DNA from: Paenarthrobacter ilicis
GTDB taxonomy: Bacteria; Actinomycetota; Actinomycetes; Actinomycetales; Micrococcaceae
Length of the DNA: 64,000 nucleotides
Assembly (NCBI RefSeq): GCF_016907545.1
Contig: NZ_JAFBCD010000001.1
Location: 496,001 to 560,000 of the forward strand
Direction: 5' to 3'
Below, in pieces: positions 26,356 to 34,772 of this stretch; position 1 is the first letter of the stretch, and each line of letters begins with the position of its first letter. The notes beneath the pieces are model-generated. The model was given only the letters and a program-made list of their open reading frames with translations. It had not been told where the DNA came from and did not search any database. Made by a program: the position numbers and the translations under genes.

Positions 26356-27651
26356 ATGTTGGAACGAAGCATCATTCAAGGCCGTGGATTCAAGAACGTT
26401 GAAGAAAACGGTCGCATCACCGGCTTCCAGGTTGTCCTGCGCAATCCGAACTACCGGGGCACGGCGGCCAGCTTGCTGGACGGCGTCGAGGTCACGGTGG
26501 ATGGTGAGCACTGGGAGTCGCACGTGCCGTTGTGGACGCTCCAAGGGCAGACCCACACCTTGGACTCACTGAAGGCAACCACGGATGTCCGGTGGCAGCT
26601 GGACGAATACGCAACCATCACGGTACCCAAACCGGGAGGCCTCTCGGCCGGCGTCCACACGATCGAGGTCACCATCTACCTCCGCCGGCCCTATTTCCCG
26701 CCGGCAGTCTCGCGTTCCGCCTTCCCCGCTTCTGCGCAAGCCACGATCGTCCCTTCCGTCCCCACCGGGGGAATCCGCCACGCTGTCTCCACGTACAGCT
26801 ATTCCGGTGACATCTACACGTCCATGAGCTTGGAAGACGTGATGGCGGATATTGCCGACATGGGGGCCACAGGCATCGAGATCCTGGGCGAAGGGAACAT
26901 CCCCGGTTACCCCACGCCGGATCCCGCATGGATCGACCACTGGCACGCCATGCTGGAGCGCTATTCCCTGACTCCAACAAACTATGGATCCTGGATCGAC
27001 ACTGCCATGTGGCATGACCGGGACCTGACCGAGGATGAGGGAGCGGCGCAGCTGCAACTGGACCTCAGGCTCGCCTCGCAGCTGGGCTTCAGCTCCATCC
27101 GTCCCAAGTTCGGGGTGACCTCCTTCCAGCTGGATCCGCATCCCATCTGGGAAGGTGTGGTTGAACGGTCGCTGGACCGGGCACAGGAATTGGACATCGT
27201 CATCTGCCCCGAGATCCACAGCCCCACACCCATCAAGCATCCGGTAACGCAGGGTTACATCGATTTCATCGAGCGGACCGGCTCCAAGCACTTCAAGCTG
27301 CTGGTGGATACCGGCATCTTCCAGACTGCTGCCGTGGATGACGGGCATGAAGGTATTGAAGTCGAAGACGGCAAGCGGCCCGCCTTCCTGGAACCGCTGG
27401 CAGTCCCCATGGCTGACCTGGCTGGGATCCTTCCCCACGTCCACTTCATCCAGGCCAAGTTCTTTGAAATCGATGAAAACCTGCATGACCTTCATGTGCC
27501 ATGGGAAGACATAGTGACGACCCTCCAGGACGCAGGATGGGAAGGGTGGCTGTCCAGCGAATACGAAGGCCGGCGTGAGCCGTACCGCGGACGTGAACAG
27601 GTGCGTCGCCAGCACGCGCTGGTCCGGCAATTGCAGGCCAAGCATGGGTGA
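26356..27651 (+). CDS. Single-chain C-glycoside deglycosidase-like protein (beta and alpha domains fused)
   Basis: A 431-residue protein with two parts. Residues 1-118 resemble the small beta subunit (DUF6379/CGDB) of C-glycoside deglycosidases such as DgpB, DfgB and CarB: FKNVEENGRITGFQVVLR, then NYRG, VTVDGE and VRWQLDE. After a linker (119-140), residues 141-431 form a sugar-isomerase/AP-endonuclease-2 TIM barrel like the alpha subunit. Its expected divalent-metal ligands are in order: Glu286 (CPEIHSP), Asp318 (LVDTGIF), His361 or His363 (PHVHFIQ) and Glu402 (SSEYEG). The known enzymes are two-chain complexes that cleave the C1-aglycone bond of 3-keto-C-glycosides; here both are one chain. 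ATG 26356 follows AAAGGA. The stop overlaps the next gene by eight bases. Cleavage of O-linked 3-keto-glycosides is an alternative role. Confidence 0.78.
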   Translation: MLERSIIQGRGFKNVEENGRITGFQVVLRNPNYRGTAASLLDGVEVTVDGEHWESHVPLWTLQGQTHTLDSLKATTDVRWQLDEYATITVPKPGGLSAGVHTIEVTIYLRRPYFPPAVSRSAFPASAQATIVPSVPTGGIRHAVSTYSYSGDIYTSMSLEDVMADIADMGATGIEILGEGNIPGYPTPDPAWIDHWHAMLERYSLTPTNYGSWIDTAMWHDRDLTEDEGAAQLQLDLRLASQLGFSSIRPKFGVTSFQLDPHPIWEGVVERSLDRAQELDIVICPEIHSPTPIKHPVTQGYIDFIERTGSKHFKLLVDTGIFQTAAVDDGHEGIEVEDGKRPAFLEPLAVPMADLAGILPHVHFIQAKFFEIDENLHDLHVPWEDIVTTLQDAGWEGWLSSEYEGRREPYRGREQVRRQHALVRQLQAKHG

Positions 27652-28687
27652 TTCTCCCTTGCGGTGGGGGCTGGCCGGTACCGGAGGGATCGCCCGCGAA
27701 TTCGCGGGCGCCCTCGCCGGACTGGACGGCACCATCATCGCCGGAGTGGCCTCCCGCAATTCCGGCGCCTCTGCCGCACTGCGTGGCCTCCACGGCGTTG
27801 GGAAATCCCACGGATCCCTGGAGGACCTCGCAGCGGATCCCGATATCGACGTGGTGTACATTTCCACGCCGGCCGGTCTCCACAAGGAACACACCATCAT
27901 GTTCCTTGAAGCGGGGAAGCATGTGCTGATCGAGAAGCCTTTCGCCCTCAACCACGCCGAAGCCTTGGCAATCGTTGAGACGGCCCGGCGCCGTGGCCTC
28001 TTTGCGATGGAAGCCATGTGGTCGCGGTTCCTGCCTGCGTACGTCAAGCTCCGGCAGTTGGTGGACAGCGGGGCCATCGGGGAGGTGCGTGGGGTTGAAG
28101 CCAGCTTTGGCTTTCCCATGCCGTCGGAGGGACCCGGCCGGATCAGCCGGGTGCACGACGCCCGCATGGGTGGAGGAAGCCTCTTGGAGCTGGGCGTCTA
28201 TCCCGTCCAACTGGCCCATTGGATGTTGGGGCGCCCCACGGATGTTGCGGCCAGTAGCCAGCTCAACGATTCAGGTGCGGACCTTGATACATCCGCCCTC
28301 CTGTCGTTCTCCCGCGGCACCGCAACAATCCGGTCGTCCGTGACAAGTCCCCTGCCCAACCAGGCCAGGATCCTGGGTTCCACGGGCTACATCAGTTTGC
28401 CCGCACCGCACCAGTGCCCCCAGGAGGTGGGCCTCTCCGTGTACAACACCCATGGGCCGGGCACAGTGGAGGAACACCTCTACAAAACGCCCATTGAAGG
28501 GCCGGGACTGCGGTACGAAATCATGGAAGTCGCCCGGCAACTTCGCGCCGGGAAGCAAGAAAGCCCGGTCATGCCGTGGCAGGACACGTTGGACATCATG
28601 GAAACCATTGACAGGATCCGGGCATCACAGAACGGGTACCAGCCGTTGAATAACGCCACCTTGCCCACAAACCACAAAAAGGACTAA
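27644..28687 (+). CDS. Gfo/Idh/MocA-family oxidoreductase (dihydrodiol dehydrogenase-like)
   Basis: A 347-residue NAD(P)-dependent dehydrogenase. Motifs: WGLAGTGGIAREFAG (Rossmann fold), VLIEKPFALNHAEA, MEAMWSRFLPAY and GGGSLLELGVYPVQLA with the conserved acid/His region. The MEAMWSRF and LELGVYP patterns are those of the dihydrodiol/1,5-anhydrofructose-type branch. ATG 27644 lies inside the last eight bases of the deglycosidase-like gene, so translation is coupled. It may reduce the 3-keto sugar released upstream or regenerate a cofactor; inference from position. Confidence 0.83.
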   Translation: MGDSPLRWGLAGTGGIAREFAGALAGLDGTIIAGVASRNSGASAALRGLHGVGKSHGSLEDLAADPDIDVVYISTPAGLHKEHTIMFLEAGKHVLIEKPFALNHAEALAIVETARRRGLFAMEAMWSRFLPAYVKLRQLVDSGAIGEVRGVEASFGFPMPSEGPGRISRVHDARMGGGSLLELGVYPVQLAHWMLGRPTDVAASSQLNDSGADLDTSALLSFSRGTATIRSSVTSPLPNQARILGSTGYISLPAPHQCPQEVGLSVYNTHGPGTVEEHLYKTPIEGPGLRYEIMEVARQLRAGKQESPVMPWQDTLDIMETIDRIRASQNGYQPLNNATLPTNHKKD

Positions 28688-28693
28688 TTCACC

Positions 28694-30367
28694 ATGTCAT
28701 ACCCGAACCCTGCAGCCCAGGAAGAAATCACCTCCGGAGGGAACCTTCCGCGGCTTGAGCGGACTGGCGGGCACGTCCGACTCATCGTGGACGGAAAGCC
28801 GTTTCTTTGCGTCGGCGGAGAACTGCATAACTCCAGTGCATCAGATCGGAACTACATGTCTCCCGTCTGGGAGAAGCTGGCAGCGGCCGGTATCAACTCC
28901 GTGATAGCTCCGGTGACATGGGAACAAGTGGAATCGGTGGAAGGGCGTCTCGATTTTTCGGTGGTGGACGGTTTGGTGCAGGACGCCCGGTCCGCCGGGG
29001 TCCGTTTGGTGATGATTTGGTTTGGGGCGTTCAAGAACGCGCACTCGACCTACGCACCACGCTGGGTACGTGCCGACCGTGTGCGCTTCCCACGCGCGGA
29101 CAAGGGTACCCAACCCCTGAAAACACCCTTTTCCTATCCAGGGTCCATGCCGAGGCCAAGTCTCTCCGTCTTTTCGCGAAATCTCTTTGAAGCGGACCGG
29201 GCTGCTTACACTGCGCTGATGCGCCATGTGGCCATGATCGACCCCGACCATACAGTCATCATGGTTCAGGTTGAGAACGAAGTTGGCATGTTGGGCGCCG
29301 GAAGGGACCGTAGCGCCCTGGCCGAGACCATCTGGAATGCGCCGGTTCCCGAAGCGCTGTTGACAGCGGTATCTGAAGCACCGGATTCTTTTGACCCCGA
29401 ATTAGTGCGCGTATTCAGTGCGAATGCAGGCCTTCGCAGGAGTTGGGCTGACCTCTTTGGTGATAACCACCCGCTTGGTGAAGAGACTTTCATGGCGTGG
29501 GGTTTCGCCTCCTTTGTGGGTGGCTTGGCGGCGGCTGGAAAGGACATCCTTCCGCTCCCTGCGTATACAAACGCTTGGCTCGGACCCCAACGTGGGCAGG
29601 AACTGCCCGGCCAGTATCCCAGCGGAGGACCAACCGCACGCATGATCCCGGTGTGGCAGGCTGCAGCGCCAGCTATCGACTTCCTGGCGCCCGATATTTA
29701 TGTGCCCAACTCGGCAGAAATCATGCGCCAGTATGCTTCGGACCGGAACCCGTTGTTTATTCCCGAAGCGCGTTTCCGCGCCGGCGATGCGTTTCTGGCA
29801 ATCGGCGGCTTCGGAGGCCTCGGCTACAACGTCTTTGGTATCGAGGAAGGCAGGGAAGGCAACCAGTTCAGTACGGCAAGCCGGATCATCAAAGCCCTCA
29901 CCCCGGAAATTGTGGATGCACAGCGCGATGGGCGGATTATCGGTTTCGCGCTTGAAGACGACATCGAGTCCGTCAGCTCGGAACTGGCCGGTATTACCAT
30001 CACCGTCCGAAACGCCAGAAAGCTGCTTGAAGGTATGCTCCTTGACGCTGGCGTGAGGGTTCCGCCTGCACCGGAACTTCCTGGTGAAACGGTTGCCGCT
30101 ACCCATGGCCCTACTCCCGGAGACGACCGTCCTTTAGGAATGGTTCTTGCCATCAACTCCCATGAGTTCGTGGTGGTCGGCCAAGGAGCGCAAGTGGACT
30201 TCCACAAGCCTGGAGCGGACGTTGAGCTCGATTCAATCCGGGAACTTGTGCTGACCGATGGCGGGTTGAGTGAAGGCCGGTACATCAACGGGGACGAACG
30301 TCTGGAGATCCTCTCCGCGGAGCACATCAGCGTGGTCAAGGTTCGTCTGTTGGCAACCAACAACTGA
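28694..30367 (+). CDS. GH35-like beta-galactosidase (DUF5597-containing)
   Basis: A 557-residue clan GH-A TIM-barrel enzyme. The N-terminus is typical (LIVDGKPFLCVGGELHNSS), the predicted acid/base Glu196 sits in VQVENEVG and the nucleophile Glu358 in LFIPEARF. The final region (about 430-557) is a beta domain matching the DUF5597 type. No signal peptide. AAGGA stands about nine bases before ATG 28694 and only six bases separate it from the dehydrogenase stop, so it is in the same operon. Third positions look less GC-rich than in its neighbours, so a different origin is possible. It would remove beta-galactosyl or similar residues inside the cell. Confidence 0.78.
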   Translation: MSYPNPAAQEEITSGGNLPRLERTGGHVRLIVDGKPFLCVGGELHNSSASDRNYMSPVWEKLAAAGINSVIAPVTWEQVESVEGRLDFSVVDGLVQDARSAGVRLVMIWFGAFKNAHSTYAPRWVRADRVRFPRADKGTQPLKTPFSYPGSMPRPSLSVFSRNLFEADRAAYTALMRHVAMIDPDHTVIMVQVENEVGMLGAGRDRSALAETIWNAPVPEALLTAVSEAPDSFDPELVRVFSANAGLRRSWADLFGDNHPLGEETFMAWGFASFVGGLAAAGKDILPLPAYTNAWLGPQRGQELPGQYPSGGPTARMIPVWQAAAPAIDFLAPDIYVPNSAEIMRQYASDRNPLFIPEARFRAGDAFLAIGGFGGLGYNVFGIEEGREGNQFSTASRIIKALTPEIVDAQRDGRIIGFALEDDIESVSSELAGITITVRNARKLLEGMLLDAGVRVPPAPELPGETVAATHGPTPGDDRPLGMVLAINSHEFVVVGQGAQVDFHKPGADVELDSIRELVLTDGGLSEGRYINGDERLEILSAEHISVVKVRLLATNN

Positions 30368-30487
30368 CCCGCCGACTGTGACAGAAGGGAGCCTGCACGC
30401 CGGGATTGTGGGCTTCTGCAAGGACCGCAACCCCGGCCGGACACCATCCGCTGCTGGAGGCAGGGCAAACACATGAAGGATCGGACC

Positions 30488-32674
30488 ATGATGAAACAAC
30501 AAGCAAGCCCGGAGCAGATCCTTGCGGCCATGAGCTTCGAGGAAAAGCTGTCCCAGCTCCGGATCGTCTGGAAGCCCAAGGATGAAGATTCCCAGCACCT
30601 GGCAAGGACGGGGGCCGGAGCCCTTTTTTGGCCCGCAGATGCGGCGAAGACCAATGAGCTCCAAAGGATTGCCGTGGAGGAAAGCCCCCACGGCATCCCG
30701 CTCCTGATCGCCCTGGACATTGTCCACGGCCAGTTCACGATTTTCCCCACACCGCTGGCCCAGGCTGCAAGCTTCGACCCGGACGTGGCCGAGGTGGATG
30801 CGCGTGTTTCAGCGGCGGAAGCCCGGGCCACCGGCGTGAACTGGACGTTCTCTCCCATGATTGACGTTTCCCGTGATCCCCGATGGGGAAGGGTGGTGGA
30901 GGGCTTCGGAGAGGACCCGTACCTCACCGGCGTCTTCGGAGCAGCCAAGATCGGGGGCTACCAGGGCCAGGACTTGTCCTCGCCTGGATCCATTGCGGCC
31001 TGCGCCAAACATTTTGTGGCCTACAGTGCGGCTGAAGGTGGACGGGATTACAACACCACAGATGTTTCCATCCAACGGCTCAGGAACGTGTACCTTGAGC
31101 CATTCCACGCCGCGGTGAAGAATAACGTGGCCTCGGTGATGGCCAGCTTCAATGCCCTTTCGGGCGTTCCCATGCACGCGAACAGGCAGTTGCTGACGGA
31201 CGTTCTGAAAGATGAGTGGAAGCACCAGGGAATTGTGGTTGCCGATGCCGGCGGCGTGGGTGAACTGGTGGAGCACGGAGTCGCTGCGGACATTCCCGAA
31301 GCCGGACGCCTGGCATTGTCTGCAGGGCTTGATGTGGAGATGGGCGGGGCCCTGTTCAACGGGGACATGCCCATCATCACCGAAGGCGACGTTGACCCAC
31401 GCAGGATTGACGACGCCGTGCTGCGGATCCTGAAACTAAAGCAGGATCTGGGGCTGTTCAACAATCCCTACGTGGATGAGGACGCAGCCCCCGTGACAGC
31501 AGGAGAAGAACAGCGCGAAAAGGCCCGGGAGGCGGCCGCGCGTTGCACAGTGCTCCTGAAGAACGATGGACAGGTGCTCCCGCTGAAGAAGCAGGCAGGC
31601 CGTGTGCTGGTTGTTGGTCCCTACGCTGACAGCACCGACCATTTGGGCGCGTGGGTCCAGTACTTTGCCACTCCTGCCGGAAAGTCCATCGTGGAGTCCC
31701 TGGGAGAAGCGCTCCCGGATGCGGAAATCACCGCTCTTCCCGGCGCCGGCTTTTACTCGACCGACCCCGCACTTCAGGACGAGGCGGCACGGGCTGCCAA
31801 GGACGCGGACGTGGTGATCGTCGCGGTGGGCGAGCCGGGCGCACTGTCAGGCGAGGCCAGTTCCCGCAGCGATATCTCGTTACCGGGTGACCAGACGGCA
31901 TTGATCCACCGGATCGCTGAGACAGGCACTCCTTTCGCGGTGGTGTTGATGACCGGACGGCCACTGATTCTCAGCGACTGGATTGATGAGTGCGCTGCCG
32001 TCCTCCTGGCCTGGCACCTTGGGACCGAAGCCGGCCCGGCCATAGCCGATGTCCTCACGGGCAAGGCAAACCCAGGCGGCAAGCTCCCCATGTCCTTCCC
32101 GCGTTCCGTGGGGCAGATCCCGGTGTACTACAACCACGATTCCACTGGTCGGCCCGCCCGGCATGGTGGGACCCTCACCAGCGAGCAACCCGATGTGGGG
32201 TTGACGGGTCCCAACAACACGGATGACTTCTACAAGTCAAAGTACTTGGACCTGGATCTGGGCCCGCTGTTCGACTTCGGCTTCGGCCTCAGCTATTCCG
32301 CATTCCACCTTGAGAGCGAAGCTGCGGGGCCGGGCACCGTGGCTCTGTCAGCCTTGGAAAACGGCGGCACGGTTGACTTCACCACCTCGGTCCGCAATAC
32401 CAGCAACGTGGATGGTGACGAAGTGGTTCAGCTGTACATCACGGACGTCCGGGCCTCCATCACCCAGCCGGTACGCAGGCTCCGCCGGTTCACCCGGATT
32501 CACGTTCCTGCGGGACAAAGCCGGGACCTCTCCTTCTCACTGTCTGCCGATGATCTGGGGTTCTGGACCAACAAGGAAGCCGGAGAGTTTGTCCTGGAGC
32601 CAGGGGAGTTCCGTGTCACGGTGGGCGATGGGTCCACCTTCCAGACGTTGGCCTTCACCGTGACGCATCAGTGA
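30488..32674 (+). CDS. Glycoside hydrolase family 3 beta-glucosidase/xylosidase
   Basis: A 728-residue retaining glycosidase: GH3 N-terminal barrel (IALDIVHGQFTIFPTPLAQA, DPRWGRVVEGFGEDPYL, CAKHFVAYSAAEGGRDY), GH3 C-terminal domain and a fibronectin III-like tail. The expected nucleophile is Asp253 in VADAGGVGEL; most family members have SDW here, so loss of the Trp is notable and may alter specificity. No signal peptide. ATG 30488 lies seven bases after AAGGA; ATG 30473 is also in frame. It is the last gene of the glycoside locus, 120 bases after the GH35-like gene. Confidence 0.88.
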   Translation: MMKQQASPEQILAAMSFEEKLSQLRIVWKPKDEDSQHLARTGAGALFWPADAAKTNELQRIAVEESPHGIPLLIALDIVHGQFTIFPTPLAQAASFDPDVAEVDARVSAAEARATGVNWTFSPMIDVSRDPRWGRVVEGFGEDPYLTGVFGAAKIGGYQGQDLSSPGSIAACAKHFVAYSAAEGGRDYNTTDVSIQRLRNVYLEPFHAAVKNNVASVMASFNALSGVPMHANRQLLTDVLKDEWKHQGIVVADAGGVGELVEHGVAADIPEAGRLALSAGLDVEMGGALFNGDMPIITEGDVDPRRIDDAVLRILKLKQDLGLFNNPYVDEDAAPVTAGEEQREKAREAAARCTVLLKNDGQVLPLKKQAGRVLVVGPYADSTDHLGAWVQYFATPAGKSIVESLGEALPDAEITALPGAGFYSTDPALQDEAARAAKDADVVIVAVGEPGALSGEASSRSDISLPGDQTALIHRIAETGTPFAVVLMTGRPLILSDWIDECAAVLLAWHLGTEAGPAIADVLTGKANPGGKLPMSFPRSVGQIPVYYNHDSTGRPARHGGTLTSEQPDVGLTGPNNTDDFYKSKYLDLDLGPLFDFGFGLSYSAFHLESEAAGPGTVALSALENGGTVDFTTSVRNTSNVDGDEVVQLYITDVRASITQPVRRLRRFTRIHVPAGQSRDLSFSLSADDLGFWTNKEAGEFVLEPGEFRVTVGDGSTFQTLAFTVTHQ

Positions 32675-32706
32675 TCACTGATCACTGATCACTGATCACT
32701 GATCAC
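32672..32706. repeat. Five tandem TGATCAC heptamers starting in the GH3 stop codon
   Basis: Five exact 7-bp units begin with the TGA stop itself. Each contains the palindrome TGATCA, so the tract can pair with itself in many registers. It separates the glycoside locus from the next gene (40 bases to its start) and is likely to vary in copy number through slippage. Confidence 0.95.
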
Positions 32707-32745
32707 TCAAGGAATAGACCTTCCCAACCCGCGGTTGTGCGAAAG

Positions 32746-33666
32746 ATGAAGGCAATCACTTACAGCGAATACGGCAACCCCCACGTCCTGGAACTCACCG
32801 ATCAGCCCATGCCCAAAGTAGGCCCGGGCATGGTGCTGGTGAAGATCAAAGCCACCTCCGTGAACCCGGTGGACTGGAAGATCATGGGTGGGTACCTGGA
32901 CCCCCTCATGGACATCCAGTTCCCGGCCATTCCCGGCTGGGACGTGGCCGGTGTGGTGGAATCCGTTGGCATTGACTCGCACCAGTTCAAGCCAGGCGAC
33001 GAAGTGATCTCCTACGCCCGGAAGGATTACGTCCACGGCGGCAGCTTCGCCGAGTACATCGCCCTGCCGGAGCGTGTCCTGGCGCGCAAGCCCACCACGT
33101 TGGACTGGAACGAGTCAGCCGGCCTGCCGCTGACGGGGCTTACCGCCTTCCAAGTCCTCAGCCGTTTGGACGTCAAAAGCGGCGAAACACTCTTGATCCA
33201 CGGAGGTTCCGGTGGTGTGGGCTCACTGGCCATCCAGATCGCCTCAGCGCGCGGCGTGAAGGTCATCGCCACCGCCTCCGAGAAGAACCACGAATTCCTG
33301 CGCTCCCTGGGCGCCGAGCCCATCACCTACGGTGACGGGCTGGCCGAGCGCGTCAAAGCCATGGAGCCCGACGGCGTGGACATCGTTGCCGACTTTGCCG
33401 GCGGCAGCCTTGAAGCCACCTTGGCCGTTCTCAAGGAAGGCGGCCGGCACGCCTCCATCGCCGATGGCGAGGTGGAAAAGCACGGTGGAACCTGGATGTG
33501 GGTGACCCCGGTTGGCACCGAACTCCAGGAACTGGCTGACCTGGTGGACCAGGAAAACTTCCAGGTGGAAGTGGCCCAGACCTTCCCGCTGGCCCAGGCC
33601 GCTGAGGCATTCCGCCTCAACATGGAAGGCCACACCCGCGGCAAAGTTGTGGTGACGGTCAGCTAG
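32746..33666 (+). CDS. MDR-superfamily NADP-dependent oxidoreductase (quinone oxidoreductase-like)
   Basis: A 306-residue zinc-independent medium-chain dehydrogenase/reductase. The N-terminal GroES-like domain (MKAITYSEYGNPHVLEL, PGWDVAGVVESVG) is followed by a Rossmann domain with LLIHGGSGGVGSLAIQIA. The cysteine and histidine ligands of catalytic zinc are not evident, fitting quinone reductase or enoyl reductase activity with NADPH. ATG 32746 is the likely start; GTG 32737 is in frame. Its TAG stop overlaps that of the leftward LysR gene (CTAG). The substrate is unknown. Confidence 0.85.
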   Translation: MKAITYSEYGNPHVLELTDQPMPKVGPGMVLVKIKATSVNPVDWKIMGGYLDPLMDIQFPAIPGWDVAGVVESVGIDSHQFKPGDEVISYARKDYVHGGSFAEYIALPERVLARKPTTLDWNESAGLPLTGLTAFQVLSRLDVKSGETLLIHGGSGGVGSLAIQIASARGVKVIATASEKNHEFLRSLGAEPITYGDGLAERVKAMEPDGVDIVADFAGGSLEATLAVLKEGGRHASIADGEVEKHGGTWMWVTPVGTELQELADLVDQENFQVEVAQTFPLAQAAEAFRLNMEGHTRGKVVVTVS

Positions 33667-34631
33667 CCGGCCTTTCCACCATCGGCATTTCCCGCCACCA
33701 CCATCCCTTGGGTGGTGGCGGGAAAGACGGTATGCAGCTGGGAGCACGCCCGCTGCACCACGGACCTGAGCCATACGCTGGCCGGGTCCTCCGTTTGTGA
33801 GGGGTGCCAGTACATGGCCTCCACCAGCTCCGCCTCCAGCTCCTGGTGAAAATCCAGCACCGCTATCTCCGCACCGCGCTGGCTCCTTGCCGCCAGCATC
33901 CTGGGAACCAAAGCCACCAGGTCCGTTCCCTCAACCAGGAGCGGCAGGGATAGGAAGCCGGCCACCACTGCCGCCACCCGCCGTCGGACGTTTCTGGTTT
34001 CAAAGATCTTGTCCGCCGGGGTGCTGATGCCCTCGCCAAAGTAGCCCACCGCATGGGGCGCCGACACCAGATCGTCCAGGCTGGGGGATTCCAGTTCCAG
34101 GATGGGGTTGCGGGAATCAACTACGGCAACAAAGCTGTCCCTGAAAAGCTGCTTGGAGTCGCCCGGCATGCCATAGCCCTGGGGCCCCACCAGAAGATCG
34201 ATCTTGGAGTACTCCGCCAGGGTGCCCTCCAGCCCGGGCGTTGGGACGAAATCGACGACGACGTGCGGCGCCTCACGCTGCAGGATGCCCCGCAGGGACC
34301 TCACCATGAGGACGGCAGCATAGTCGGAGGCGGCGATGATGAACTCGCGCTCGCTGGTTGAGGGGTCGAACCTGGAGCGGACGCGTGCTGCGCGTTGAAC
34401 GTGCTCCATGGCTTCGTCTACCAGGGGCACCAGCGATTGCGCGAAGGGGCTGAGGTGGAAGTTCCGGCCATTGCGCACCAGCAGTTCGTCGTCGAAATGG
34501 CGGCGCAGGCGGGCCAACGCGGCACTGGTGGCCGGCTGGCTGAGCTGGAGCCTTTCGGCGGCCCTCGACACATTGCGCAATTCCAGCAGGACCTGCAGTT
34601 GGGGGAGCAGGTTGAGGTCCAGGTTCTTCAT
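33663..34631 (-). CDS. LysR-family transcriptional regulator
   Basis: A 322-residue regulator with an N-terminal helix-turn-helix (LLELRNVSRAAERLQLSQPAT then SAALARLRRHFDDELLVR) and a periplasmic-binding-like effector domain. ATG 34631 gives the usual NLDLNLLPQL start; ATG 34652 adds seven residues. It diverges from the aromatic operon, with an inverted repeat TATCCG-N15-CGGATA between them, so it is the likely activator of that operon in response to an aromatic inducer. Its last 20 or so codons contain the hairpin at 33688-33725, which would also terminate the facing oxidoreductase gene. Confidence 0.87.
   Translation of the reverse strand: MKNLDLNLLPQLQVLLELRNVSRAAERLQLSQPATSAALARLRRHFDDELLVRNGRNFHLSPFAQSLVPLVDEAMEHVQRAARVRSRFDPSTSEREFIIAASDYAAVLMVRSLRGILQREAPHVVVDFVPTPGLEGTLAEYSKIDLLVGPQGYGMPGDSKQLFRDSFVAVVDSRNPILELESPSLDDLVSAPHAVGYFGEGISTPADKIFETRNVRRRVAAVVAGFLSLPLLVEGTDLVALVPRMLAARSQRGAEIAVLDFHQELEAELVEAMYWHPSQTEDPASVWLRSVVQRACSQLHTVFPATTQGMVVAGNADGGKAG
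33688..33725 (+). terminator. Hairpin inside the 3' end of the LysR gene
   Basis: A perfect 15-bp stem (33688-33702 with 33711-33725) closes on an eight-base loop. It starts 22 bases after the oxidoreductase stop and probably terminates that transcript, yet it lies within the last codons of the facing LysR gene. Confidence 0.7.
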
Positions 34632-34671
34632 TCCTACAGGGTATCCAACCATTCACGGGACAGATAGTTCC

Positions 34672-34698
34672 TATCCGTAAGTAGCTCTTCCCCGGATA
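34672..34698. promoter_or_regulatory. Probable LysR binding site between lysR-like gene and aromatic operon
   Basis: An inverted repeat TATCCG, 15 bases, CGGATA lies 41-67 bases from the LysR start and about 75 bases upstream of the dioxygenase start. The size and placement fit a LysR-type activation site. TTGACT at 34716-34721 nearby might be a -35 box, but I see no good -10. Confidence 0.5.
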
Positions 34699-34772
34699 CG
34701 TGATCTGCATCATTGTTGACTGTAGACGCTGCAGTCCGTTGACAGTCATCAGCACGTACAAAGGAATTCACC

